From: an uncultured Blautia sp.
GTDB lineage: Bacteria > Bacillota > Clostridia > Lachnospirales > Lachnospiraceae
Assembly: GCF_934372025.1 (NCBI RefSeq)
Contig: NZ_CAKROJ010000034.1
Span: 1-25,902 of the forward strand
DNA: 25,902 nucleotides
Direction: 5' to 3'
Below the pieces are notes generated by a model. The model was not told where the DNA came from. It made no database searches and was given only the letters and a program-made list of their open reading frames with translations. Shown piece by piece: positions 13,707-21,914 of the stretch (position 1 is the first letter of the stretch; every line of letters begins with the position of its first letter). The position numbers and the translations under genes were made by a program.

Positions 13707-16022
13707 ATGAAACAGCCAATTAGCATTCTTCCGGCAATCGCTTTGCGTGGAACAACAATCCTTCCAGGCATGATCGTACATTTTGATGTGAGCAGAGAAC
13801 GTTCGATTAAAGCTATCGAGGCGGCAATGCTTCATGATCAGAAGATTTTTCTGGTTACACAGAAAGATCCGGAAGTAGAAAAACCGGAGTTGTCTGAGCT
13901 GTATCAGGTGGGAACTATTGCTTATATCAAGCAGGTCGTAAAGCTTCCGCATGATCTGCTCAGAGTGCTTGTAGAAGGAATTGAACGGGCAGAACTTCTC
14001 AGTCTGGAACAGGAAGAGCCGTTTCTCAAAGCAGAGACGGCAATTTTTGAGCAGGATGGAGAACATTATACGAAATCTCTCAGAGAGGCAATGTTCAGGA
14101 GTATTCAGGAACTTTTCCAGAGATATTGTATGGAAAGTGGTAAAATCAGCAAGGATCTGACGGCGCAGATCATGAATCTTACAGAACTGGAAGAGTTGAT
14201 TTCCCAGATTGCGGTAAATGTTCCGCTGACTTATCAGAATAAACAGAAGATTCTGGAAGCAGTCAGTCTGGAGTCACAATATGAAGTCCTGGCTGCAATC
14301 CTGAATAACGAAATTGAAGTATTACAGATTGGACATGACCTGCAGCGTAAATTAAAAGCACATATTGACAAAAATCAGAGAGATTATATTCTCAGAGAAC
14401 AGTTAAAACTGATAAGAGAGGAGCTTGGTGAAGAAAATACTGCAGATATGGCAGAAGAATATCGCCAGAAGACAGCAGCTCTGGAGGCTCCTCAGGAAGT
14501 AAAAGACAAACTGAACAAAGAAATAGACCGTTTCAGAAGTATGAATAATGCTGCTGCTGAAAGCAGCGTTTTGAGCACTTATATAGAAACACTTCTCGGA
14601 CTTCCGTGGAATAAAAAATCCGAAGATTCTACAGATCTTGAAGAAGCATGGAAAATCCTTGAGGCAGGGCATTACGGACTGAAAGATGTCAAGGAGCGTA
14701 TCATGGAGTTTCTTGCGGTACGTAAACTGACATCCGGTGGCAAAAGCCCGATTCTTTGCCTGGTAGGACCTCCTGGAACCGGTAAGACATCTATTGCCAG
14801 ATCAGTAGCAGATGCTCTTCATAAGAAATATGTACGAATCTGTCTTGGCGGAGTTCGCGATGAGGCCGAAATCAGAGGACATCGTAAGACTTATGTGGGT
14901 GCAATGCCGGGACGTATCACGGTAGCTCTTTCACAGGCCGGAGTCAGCAATCCGCTTATGCTTCTTGATGAGGTAGATAAGACAAGCAGTGATTATAAGG
15001 GGGATACCTCAGCAGCACTTCTTGAAGTACTCGACCCGGAACAGAACAGTCGGTTTAACGATCATTATGTGGAAATCCCGCAGGATCTTTCGGAAGTCCT
15101 TTTTATTGCAACGGCAAATGATATGGATGCTATTCCGCGTCCACTTCTTGACCGTATGGAAGTTATTGAAATTTCCGGATATACAGAAAATGAAAAAGAA
15201 CATATTGCGAAAAAACATCTGCTTCCGAAGCAGCTGGAGGTAAATGGAATTCCGGAAGGCAGACTGAAGATTCAGACACCTGCACTTCGTAAGATCATTA
15301 CACTTTACACAAGAGAAGCCGGTGTGCGTGATCTGGAGCGTAAGATTGGCCAGATTTGCCGCAAAGCAGCCCGTGAGATTATGGAAAATAATCAGGACAA
15401 GGTTGTAGTTAATAATAAGAACCTCGAAAATTATCTTGGAAAAGCCAGATATAATTATCTGATGGCGAATAAGAAGGATGAGATTGGTATTGCCCGCGGT
15501 CTTGCATGGACACAGGTGGGCGGTGATACATTGCAGATAGAAGTCAATGTAATGCCAGGCAAGGGAGAACTTGTTCTTACCGGACAGCTCGGAGATGTCA
15601 TGAAAGAATCTGCACAGGCTGGTATTTCCTATATTCGTTCTGTTGCAGATAAATATGGTATCACTCCGGAATTCTTCCAGGAGAATGATATTCATGTACA
15701 TATTCCTGAAGGTGCAGTTCCGAAAGATGGGCCTTCAGCGGGTATTACTATGGCAACGGCTATGCTTTCTGCAATCATTGGAAAAGAAGTGCGTGCAGAT
15801 GTGGCTATGACCGGTGAGATCACACTTCGTGGACATGTACTGCCTATTGGCGGGCTGAAAGAAAAACTTCTTGCTGCCAAATATGCAAAGATCAAACAGG
15901 TGCTTGTACCGAAAGAAAATAAACCGGATATTCAGGAGATGGATGGCGAAATTCTTGACGGTCTGAAAATCTCCTTTGTAGATAACATGAATGAAGTGCT
16001 GCATGAAGCACTTGTAAAATGA
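13707..16022 (+). CDS. lon: ATP-dependent protease Lon
   Basis: The 771-residue protein has all three Lon parts: N-terminal substrate-binding domain (1-200) and coiled region (200-290), AAA+ module with Walker A GPPGTGKT at 354-361 and Walker B MLLDEVDK, and a C-terminal protease domain with catalytic Ser677 in PKDGPSAG and Lys720 in GGLKEK. The 43-residue distance between Ser and Lys equals that in E. coli Lon. It degrades misfolded and selected regulatory proteins in the cytoplasm. It starts 18 bp after clpX, so the two are likely one operon, and engB follows after 31 bp. Confidence 0.97.
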   Translation: MKQPISILPAIALRGTTILPGMIVHFDVSRERSIKAIEAAMLHDQKIFLVTQKDPEVEKPELSELYQVGTIAYIKQVVKLPHDLLRVLVEGIERAELLSLEQEEPFLKAETAIFEQDGEHYTKSLREAMFRSIQELFQRYCMESGKISKDLTAQIMNLTELEELISQIAVNVPLTYQNKQKILEAVSLESQYEVLAAILNNEIEVLQIGHDLQRKLKAHIDKNQRDYILREQLKLIREELGEENTADMAEEYRQKTAALEAPQEVKDKLNKEIDRFRSMNNAAAESSVLSTYIETLLGLPWNKKSEDSTDLEEAWKILEAGHYGLKDVKERIMEFLAVRKLTSGGKSPILCLVGPPGTGKTSIARSVADALHKKYVRICLGGVRDEAEIRGHRKTYVGAMPGRITVALSQAGVSNPLMLLDEVDKTSSDYKGDTSAALLEVLDPEQNSRFNDHYVEIPQDLSEVLFIATANDMDAIPRPLLDRMEVIEISGYTENEKEHIAKKHLLPKQLEVNGIPEGRLKIQTPALRKIITLYTREAGVRDLERKIGQICRKAAREIMENNQDKVVVNNKNLENYLGKARYNYLMANKKDEIGIARGLAWTQVGGDTLQIEVNVMPGKGELVLTGQLGDVMKESAQAGISYIRSVADKYGITPEFFQENDIHVHIPEGAVPKDGPSAGITMATAMLSAIIGKEVRADVAMTGEITLRGHVLPIGGLKEKLLAAKYAKIKQVLVPKENKPDIQEMDGEILDGLKISFVDNMNEVLHEALVK

Positions 16023-16037
16023 AACTGTTAAACAGTT
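16023..16037. promoter_or_regulatory. Perfect palindrome AACTGTTAAACAGTT between lon and engB
   Basis: Seven-base arms around one A begin immediately after the lon stop codon. No T-run follows, so it is not a terminator. It may be an operator or an RNA processing hairpin; the arms are short and chance cannot be ruled out. Confidence 0.35.
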
Positions 16038-16053
16038 ACCGAAAGAGGATTTT

Positions 16054-16659
16054 ATGGTTATAAAAAGTGCAGTTTTAGATATTGTGTGCGGCATTACCAG
16101 CAAGATTCCGGATACCGGACTGCCGGAGGTCGCATTTGCAGGCAAATCCAATGTGGGTAAATCATCTCTGATTAATGGATTGATGAATCGCAAGGCTCTG
16201 GCCCGTACCAGTGCCCAGCCCGGCAAAACACAGACAATCAATTTTTACAAGATCAATGATGAACTGGATCTGGTGGATCTTCCGGGATATGGATATGCCC
16301 GTGTGACACCGGCAGAGAAAGAAAAATGGGGAAAAATGATTGAAAATTATCTTCATACTTCCCGTAACCTTAAGGCAGTCTTTCTTCTGATCGATATTCG
16401 TCATGATCCTTCTGCAAATGACAGACAGATGTATGAATGGATCTTACACAACGGTTATGATCCGATCATCATTGCAACGAAACTGGATAAACTGAAGCGC
16501 AGTCAGGTTCAGAAGAATCTGAAAGCCATAAGAGAAGGCCTTCAGCTGAAAAAAGGAACAACCGTGATTCCTTATTCAGCAGAGACAAAGCAGGGAAGAG
16601 ATGAAATATGGGAACTGATAGAATCTCTGACTGGCGGAGAGCCTTCCGAAGAAGCCTGA
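16054..16659 (+). CDS. engB: Ribosome biogenesis GTPase EngB/YsxC
   Basis: The 201-residue GTPase is needed for 50S ribosomal subunit assembly. G motifs are in order: GKSNVGKS (G1, 30-37), a Thr in the TQTINFY region (G2), DLPGYGYA (G3), TKLDK (G4) and SAETKQG (G5). Length is typical for the family. The placement directly after lon is common in Gram-positive bacteria (lon-ysxC). GAGGA precedes the ATG. The next gene, an ECF ATPase, begins 14 bp after the stop codon, so co-transcription is possible. Confidence 0.96.
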   Translation: MVIKSAVLDIVCGITSKIPDTGLPEVAFAGKSNVGKSSLINGLMNRKALARTSAQPGKTQTINFYKINDELDLVDLPGYGYARVTPAEKEKWGKMIENYLHTSRNLKAVFLLIDIRHDPSANDRQMYEWILHNGYDPIIIATKLDKLKRSQVQKNLKAIREGLQLKKGTTVIPYSAETKQGRDEIWELIESLTGGEPSEEA

Positions 16660-16673
16660 AAGGATTATAAGAG

Positions 16674-17519
16674 ATGGGAATCATCAAAGCAGCAAAACTT
16701 GCATTTGACTATTTAAGATATGACGAGGATGGAAATGTAGAAGCTACGCAGAGAGCTGTTGATGGAGTAGATCTGGATATTCAGGCAGGCGAATTTGTAG
16801 CGGTGCTTGGGCATAATGGTTCTGGTAAATCTACGTTTGCAAAGCACATCAATGCCCTTTTGCTTCCGACCGAAGGAACAATCTGGATTGATGGAATTGA
16901 TACAACTAAGGAACCGGAACTCTGGAAAGTGCGCCAGAAGGCAGGCATGGTATTTCAGAATCCGGATAATCAGATCATTGGAACTGTAGTTGAGGAAGAT
17001 GTCGGATTTGGACCGGAAAATATGGGGATATCAACAGGAGATATCTGGAAAAGAGTGGATGAAAGTCTGTCTAAGACAGGAATGACAGCATATCGTCATC
17101 ATTCACCGAATAAACTTTCTGGTGGACAGAAACAGCGTGTGGCAATTGCAGGAGTCATGGCAATGCGTCCACAGTGCATTGTGTTGGATGAACCTACTGC
17201 CATGCTGGATCCAAATGGACGAAAAGAGGTTCTGGAAGCCGTGCATCAGTTGAACCGACAGGAAAAGGTTACGGTGGTTCTGATCACACACTATATGGAA
17301 GAAGTCATCGATGCAGACAGAGTGGTTGTCATGGATGACGGACATGTAGTTATGGAGGGAACTCCGAGAGAAATCTTTTCCCAGGTTGAAAAGCTGAAAT
17401 ATTATCGGTTGGATGTGCCGCAGGTAACTTTGCTGGCACATGAACTGAAAGAATCCGGAGTAGATATTCCGGATGGAATCCTTACTACGGAAGAGTTGGT
17501 AAATGCCTTATGTCAATAG
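16674..17519 (+). CDS. ecfA1: ECF transporter energy-coupling ATPase 1
   Basis: This 281-residue ABC ATPase powers group II energy-coupling factor transporters, which serve several vitamin-binding S components encoded elsewhere. Walker A is GHNGSGKS at 46-53, Q-loop VFQNPDNQI, signature LSGGQKQRVAIAG, Walker B CIVLDEPTAMLD, then a switch histidine in LITHYMEE. The Q-loop with NPDNQ is typical of EcfA1. It overlaps ecfA2 by 10 bp, and ecfA2 overlaps ecfT by 8 bp, showing tight translational coupling of the module. No S component gene lies in this window. Confidence 0.94.
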   Translation: MGIIKAAKLAFDYLRYDEDGNVEATQRAVDGVDLDIQAGEFVAVLGHNGSGKSTFAKHINALLLPTEGTIWIDGIDTTKEPELWKVRQKAGMVFQNPDNQIIGTVVEEDVGFGPENMGISTGDIWKRVDESLSKTGMTAYRHHSPNKLSGGQKQRVAIAGVMAMRPQCIVLDEPTAMLDPNGRKEVLEAVHQLNRQEKVTVVLITHYMEEVIDADRVVVMDDGHVVMEGTPREIFSQVEKLKYYRLDVPQVTLLAHELKESGVDIPDGILTTEELVNALCQ

Positions 17520-18397
17520 AATTAAAAAATGTAACATACACATACAGCCCTGGAACCGCATATGAGATCCATGCACTGAAGGATATTAACCTCACTATTC
17601 CTGATGGACAGTTTATCGGCGTGATCGGACATACAGGCAGTGGGAAGTCAACACTGATACAGCATCTGAATGCATTGATCCAGCCGACTTCAGGCACTGT
17701 AATTTATAACGGCGAGGATGTATGGGCTGAGAAATATAACAGACGTGAACTTAGAAGTCAGGTAGGACTGGTATTTCAGTATCCGGAGCATCAACTTTTT
17801 GAAAGTGATGTGCTTTCTGATGTATGCTATGGACCGATGAACCAGGGCAAGAGCAGAGAAGAAGCTGAAGAAGAAGCAAAGAAGGCTCTGCTTCAGGTTG
17901 GATTTAAAGAGAAGAATTTTAAAAAATCTCCATTCGATCTTTCCGGAGGCCAGAAGAAACGAGTCGCAATTGCAGGAGTACTGGCAATGAATCCGAAGAT
18001 TCTGATTCTGGATGAGCCGACTGCAGGTCTGGATCCAAAGGGGAGAGATGAGATACTTGATCAGATTGCAGAACTTCACAAAGTGCGGGGAATTACAATT
18101 ATTCTGGTATCTCACAGTATGGAAGATGTTGCCAAATATGTGGAACGTCTGATAGTTGTCAATCATGGAAAGATTGCATTTGACGATACACCGAAAAAAG
18201 TTTTTACTCATTACAAAGAACTGGAAGCAATGGGACTTGCAGCGCCTCAGATCACATATATCATGCATGCGCTGAAAGAAAAAGGACTTCTGGTAGATCC
18301 TTCTGATACTACGGTAGAGGAAGCAAAGCAGGATATTCTGCAGGCACTTTGCAAAATGAACTCTCCCTTATTGAAAGGAGGAGCTCAGAATGATTAG
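17510..18397 (+). CDS. ecfA2: ECF transporter energy-coupling ATPase 2
   Basis: The 295-residue ATPase is the partner of EcfA1 in the heterodimer. Walker A is GHTGSGKS at 40-47, the Q-loop VFQYPEHQLFE is typical of EcfA2, then signature LSGGQKKRVAIAG, Walker B ILILDEPTAGLD and switch LVSHSMED. The Q-helix segment before the signature contacts EcfT in known structures. It begins inside the end of ecfA1 and ends inside the start of ecfT. Confidence 0.94.
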   Translation: MSIELKNVTYTYSPGTAYEIHALKDINLTIPDGQFIGVIGHTGSGKSTLIQHLNALIQPTSGTVIYNGEDVWAEKYNRRELRSQVGLVFQYPEHQLFESDVLSDVCYGPMNQGKSREEAEEEAKKALLQVGFKEKNFKKSPFDLSGGQKKRVAIAGVLAMNPKILILDEPTAGLDPKGRDEILDQIAELHKVRGITIILVSHSMEDVAKYVERLIVVNHGKIAFDDTPKKVFTHYKELEAMGLAAPQITYIMHALKEKGLLVDPSDTTVEEAKQDILQALCKMNSPLLKGGAQND

Positions 18398-19193
18398 AGA
18401 TATCACGATCGGGCAGTATTATCCGGCGAAATCCATGATTCACCGACTGGATCCGAGAACAAAGCTTTTCGGTACACTGGTCTTTATCATTTCTGTTTTT
18501 TTATTTCGTTCAATAGCCGGTTATGCAGTGGCAACACTGTTTCTGGCAGGGATGATCCTGATTTCTACTGTACCGGTGAAATTTATTTTTAAGGGTCTGA
18601 AGGCAATCTTTATGATTCTGTTGATCACAATGGTGTTCAATATATTTCTGACACCGGGAGAGACGCTGGTAAGCTTTGGAATCTTCAGGATTACCAGAGA
18701 AGGTCTGTCCATGGCGGTTCGTATGGGAATACGACTGATCTATCTGGTGATCGGGTCTTCACTTATGACACTGACAACGACACCGAATCAGCTGACAGAC
18801 GGACTGGAAAAAAGTCTTCGTCCGTTGAATAAGATTCATGTTCCGGTACATGAGATTGCAATGATGATGTCGATTGCACTTCGTTTCATTCCAATTCTTC
18901 TGGAAGAAACAGATAAGATCATGAAAGCACAGATTGCACGTGGAGCAGATTTTGAAAATGGAAATCTGATTCAGAAAGTAAAAAACATGGTACCGCTTCT
19001 TGTACCGTTGTTTATTTCAGCATTTCGTCGAGCAAATGATCTGGCGATGGCAATGGAAGCTCGTTGTTATCATGGCGGAGATAACCGTACACAGATGAAG
19101 CCACTGAAATATAAAAAGAGAGATCATATTGCGTATCTGATACTGTTCGCATATCTTGCGGTTGCAATCGCATTTCGTGTGACAGGATTGTAA
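18390..19193 (+). CDS. ecfT: ECF transporter transmembrane scaffold EcfT
   Basis: The 267-residue membrane protein couples the two ATPases to the substrate-binding S component. Hydrophobic segments lie at about 26-62, 65-85, 107-130 and 243-264, with long amphipathic coupling helices between. The family's Ala-Arg-Gly coupling motif appears as QIARGADF, and a second one as MEARCYHGG, which dock into grooves of the ATPases. The start DITIGQYYPAKSMIHRLDPRTK is the family's standard one. A strong AAAGGAGG site just upstream lies within ecfA2. A terminator closes the operon 17 bp after the stop. Confidence 0.94.
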   Translation: MIRDITIGQYYPAKSMIHRLDPRTKLFGTLVFIISVFLFRSIAGYAVATLFLAGMILISTVPVKFIFKGLKAIFMILLITMVFNIFLTPGETLVSFGIFRITREGLSMAVRMGIRLIYLVIGSSLMTLTTTPNQLTDGLEKSLRPLNKIHVPVHEIAMMMSIALRFIPILLEETDKIMKAQIARGADFENGNLIQKVKNMVPLLVPLFISAFRRANDLAMAMEARCYHGGDNRTQMKPLKYKKRDHIAYLILFAYLAVAIAFRVTGL

Positions 19194-19210
19194 GAAAAGA
19201 TGAGCTATCA

Positions 19211-19244
19211 ATGGTTCTTGCTGTGACAGGCAAGAGCCATTTTT
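19211..19244 (+). terminator. Terminator after ecfT
   Basis: ATGGTTCTTGC (19211-19221) pairs with GCAAGAGCCAT (19230-19240) over 11 bp with one G-U, followed by TTTT. This is a strong intrinsic terminator between ecfT and truA. Confidence 0.85.
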
Positions 19245-19276
19245 ACCATAGACTGTTTGGAAGAATGGAGGAAAAG

Positions 19277-19288
19277 ATGAAAAGATGA
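19277..19288 (+). other. Three-codon mini-ORF (MKR) overlapping the truA start
   Basis: ATG AAA AGA TGA begins 5 nt after GGAGG (19267-19271), and its stop codon overlaps the truA ATG at 19285 as ATGA. The truA ATG itself is 13 nt from GGAGG, a longer distance than usual. TruA may therefore be translated partly by reinitiation, or the AAAAGATG duplication is neutral. Confidence 0.35.
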
Positions 19289-20025
19289 AAAGAGTTGGAC
19301 TTGTTGTTGCCTATGATGGAACTAATTACAGCGGATGGCAGATCCAGCCGAATGGAATCACTATTCAGGGAGTACTTAATGATGCACTGACAGAACTGTT
19401 AGGTGAAAAAATAGAAATTATGGGTGCAAGTCGTACGGATGCCGGTGTACATGCACTTGGAAATGTAGCTGTTTTTGATACTAATACGAGGATTCCGGGT
19501 GAAAAAATTTCTTATGCACTGAATCAGAGGCTGCCGGAGGATATCCGTATTCAGCTGTCAGAAGAGGTAGAACCGGATTTTCATCCAAGATATTGTGACA
19601 GTGAAAAAACATATGAATATCGCATACTGAATCGAAAGTTTCCAGTTCCGACAGAGCGTCTGTATTCTTATTTTTATCATTATAAACTGGATGTGGATAA
19701 GATGAGAGAAGCAACCTCATATCTGATCGGACGTCATGATTTTGCAAGCTTTTGCGGAACCGGTGCACAGGTAAAATCTACCGTCCGTACACTGACAGGA
19801 ATCGATATCTGGCGTGATGGTGATATCGTGACAATCCGCGTTAGAGGTGAAGGATTCCTTTATAACATGGTTCGTATCATTGCTGGCACACTGATCCAGG
19901 TAGGAAACGGGCAGTATCCGCCGGAACATGTGAAGAAGATTCTGGATGCCTGTGATCGTTCTGTTTCAGGACCGACCGCTCCGGCACAGGGACTTACGTT
20001 AATGGGAATTGAGTTTTTTGATTAA
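19285..20025 (+). CDS. truA: tRNA pseudouridine(38-40) synthase
   Basis: The 246-residue enzyme converts uridines 38, 39 and 40 in the tRNA anticodon arm to pseudouridine. The catalytic Asp52 lies in GASRTDAGVHALGN. Other family patterns include VAYDGTNYSGWQIQP at the start, RYCDSEKTYEYRI, HDFASFCGTG and RGEGFLYNMVRIIAGTL. Length is normal. In many Firmicutes truA follows ecfT and precedes rplM-rpsI; here ecfT is upstream but hcp follows, so the ribosomal protein context is missing. A terminator separates it from ecfT and no obvious promoter lies in the 40 bp between, so readthrough may supply it. Confidence 0.96.
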   Translation: MKRVGLVVAYDGTNYSGWQIQPNGITIQGVLNDALTELLGEKIEIMGASRTDAGVHALGNVAVFDTNTRIPGEKISYALNQRLPEDIRIQLSEEVEPDFHPRYCDSEKTYEYRILNRKFPVPTERLYSYFYHYKLDVDKMREATSYLIGRHDFASFCGTGAQVKSTVRTLTGIDIWRDGDIVTIRVRGEGFLYNMVRIIAGTLIQVGNGQYPPEHVKKILDACDRSVSGPTAPAQGLTLMGIEFFD

Positions 20026-20044
20026 AGCGTATTTTTGATTTTTA

Positions 20045-20058
20045 GTGATTATAATCAC
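20045..20058. promoter_or_regulatory. Perfect palindrome GTGATTATAATCAC: CRP/FNR-type operator of hcp
   Basis: The site reads A-GTGA-TTATAA-TCAC-A, the GTGA-N6-TCAC form bound by CRP/FNR-family regulators, among them HcpR, which is known to control hcp in anaerobes in response to nitric oxide or nitrite. It lies about 50 bp before the start codon and just upstream of possible -10 boxes at 20073-20081, overlapping the -35 position. No regulator gene is in the window, so HcpR is inference. Confidence 0.65.
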
Positions 20059-20106
20059 ATCCTTATAGGGAATACTATAACAATAAACCTGTAAGGAGAA
20101 AATATC

Positions 20107-21741
20107 ATGGAAAATAAAATGTTTTGCTTTCAGTGTCAGGAAACGGCAGGATGCAGTGGGTGTACCGTATCAGGTGTATGCGGAAAGAAGCCGGATGTAG
20201 CGGCAATGCAGGATCTGCTGGTTTATGTGACAAAAGGACTCAGTGCAGTGACAACAAAGCTGCGCACAGAGGGAAAAGAAATTCAGGCAGATGTAAATTA
20301 CCAGATTGTAGTGAATCTGTTTACAACGATCACCAATGCGAACTTTGACAGGAAATCGATCGTTCAACGAATTGTGGAAACACTTGAGATCAAAGAAAAA
20401 CTTCTTTCCGGGATAGCGGACAGAGAAAAACTTCCGGATGCAGCACTGTGGAACGGAGCAGAAGCAGAATTTGAGAAAAAGGCAGCAGCAGTCGGAGTTC
20501 TTTCTACAGAAAATAAAGATATCCGAAGTTTACGTGAATTGATCACGTACGGACTTAAAGGTCTTTCAGCATACGAAAAGCACGCGGTTGCACTTGGATA
20601 TAAAGATGAAGAAATTGATGCATTTCTGCAGAAAGCACTTGCGGCAACTCTGGATGATACGCTGAGTGCAGATGAACTGACAGCGCTGACGCTGGAAACC
20701 GGCAGCTATGGCGTGAAGGTAATGGAACTTCTGGATAAAGCAAATACAGAAAGCTATGGAAATCCGGAGATCACCAGAGTAAACATTGGTGTCGGAAAGA
20801 ATCCTGGAATTCTTGTTTCAGGACATGACCTCCGTGATCTGGAGATGCTTCTGGAGCAGACCAGAGGGACAGGAGTGGATGTCTATACGCATTCGGAAAT
20901 GCTTCCGGCCCATTATTATCCGACATTCAAAAAATATCCGAATTTTATCGGCAATTATGGAAACGCATGGTGGAAACAGAAAGAAGAGTTTGAAAGCTTC
21001 CACGGACCAGTCCTGATGACAACGAACTGTATTGTTCCACCAAAGGACAGTTATAAAGAACGTATATATACAACAGGTGTTGTGGCTTATCCGGGCTGTA
21101 CACATATTCCGGGTGAACCGGGGAAAGAAAAAGATTTCTCTGCGATCATTGAGCATGCAAAAAAATGTCAGGCACCGGAAGAAATCGAGCATGGCGAGAT
21201 CACAGGAGGCTTTGCACATGCACAGGTGCTGGCCCTTGCCGATAAAATTGTAAATGCAGTAAAGTCTGGAGCTATTCGTAAATTTGTAGTTATGGCAGGA
21301 TGCGACGGACGGGCAAAATCCAGAAATTATTATACAGACTTCGCAAAAGCACTGCCGGAGGATACCGTGATTCTGACAGCCGGATGTGCAAAATATAGGT
21401 ACAACAAGCTGAATCTGGGAGATATCGCCGGTATTCCGCGGGTACTGGATGCCGGACAGTGTAACGATTCTTATTCTCTTGCAGTGATTGCACTGAAATT
21501 AAAAGAAATCTTTGAACTGAATGATATCAATGAGCTCCCGATCGTGTATAACATTGCCTGGTATGAGCAGAAAGCAGTGATTGTGCTTCTGGCACTTCTT
21601 TCACTTGGTGTGAAGAACATTCATCTTGGACCGACTCTGCCGGCATTCCTTTCTCCGAATGTTGTGAAGATTCTGGTTGAGAATTTCGGAATCAGAGGAA
21701 TCGATACTGTGGAGAATGATATCAAAAATCTGGTCGGATAA
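20107..21741 (+). CDS. hcp: Hybrid cluster protein (hydroxylamine/NO reductase), class I
   Basis: The 544-residue iron-sulfur protein protects anaerobes against nitric oxide and related species. The N-terminal cysteines C7-x2-C10-x8-C19-x5-C25 match the class I pattern for a cubane cluster. All hybrid-cluster ligands of the Desulfovibrio enzyme have counterparts at a constant spacing: His240, Glu264, Cys308, Cys399 (the persulfide position), Cys427, Cys452, Glu487 and Lys489. Nothing appears missing. AAGGAG precedes the ATG at 20107. The gene stands alone between its CRP/FNR-type palindrome and a strong terminator; the usual reductase partner hcr is absent, as in other strict anaerobes. Confidence 0.97.
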   Translation: MENKMFCFQCQETAGCSGCTVSGVCGKKPDVAAMQDLLVYVTKGLSAVTTKLRTEGKEIQADVNYQIVVNLFTTITNANFDRKSIVQRIVETLEIKEKLLSGIADREKLPDAALWNGAEAEFEKKAAAVGVLSTENKDIRSLRELITYGLKGLSAYEKHAVALGYKDEEIDAFLQKALAATLDDTLSADELTALTLETGSYGVKVMELLDKANTESYGNPEITRVNIGVGKNPGILVSGHDLRDLEMLLEQTRGTGVDVYTHSEMLPAHYYPTFKKYPNFIGNYGNAWWKQKEEFESFHGPVLMTTNCIVPPKDSYKERIYTTGVVAYPGCTHIPGEPGKEKDFSAIIEHAKKCQAPEEIEHGEITGGFAHAQVLALADKIVNAVKSGAIRKFVVMAGCDGRAKSRNYYTDFAKALPEDTVILTAGCAKYRYNKLNLGDIAGIPRVLDAGQCNDSYSLAVIALKLKEIFELNDINELPIVYNIAWYEQKAVIVLLALLSLGVKNIHLGPTLPAFLSPNVVKILVENFGIRGIDTVENDIKNLVG

Positions 21742-21783
21742 GGTTTTTCTTGACTAATCGCGCATGTATATGATTAAATCAAT

Positions 21784-21827
21784 GAGACTCAGGTATGGTA
21801 TTTTTGATCATACAGGAGTCTCTTTTT
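21784..21827 (+). terminator. Terminator after hcp
   Basis: GAGACTC (21784-21790) pairs with GAGTCTC (21816-21822), with inner TATG/CATA pairs, followed by TTTTT. Confidence 0.8.
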
Positions 21828-21856
21828 GATATTAATGTTAACCATTCAACAGAAAT

Positions 21857-21880
21857 ATGGAACAGTTACATAGTAATTCT
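21857..21880. promoter_or_regulatory. TTAC-ATA-GTAA palindrome upstream of the cation exporter
   Basis: The core TTAC-ATA-GTAA at 21866-21876 is flanked by GGAA on the left and TTC on the right, a weaker relative of the palindromes at 6707-6728 and 23252-23272. It lies about 40 bp before the start codon and could be an operator of the same regulator. Confidence 0.3.
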
Positions 21881-21914
21881 GATTGCTATGCGATGATAGG
21901 AGAGGGGTAAGGAG

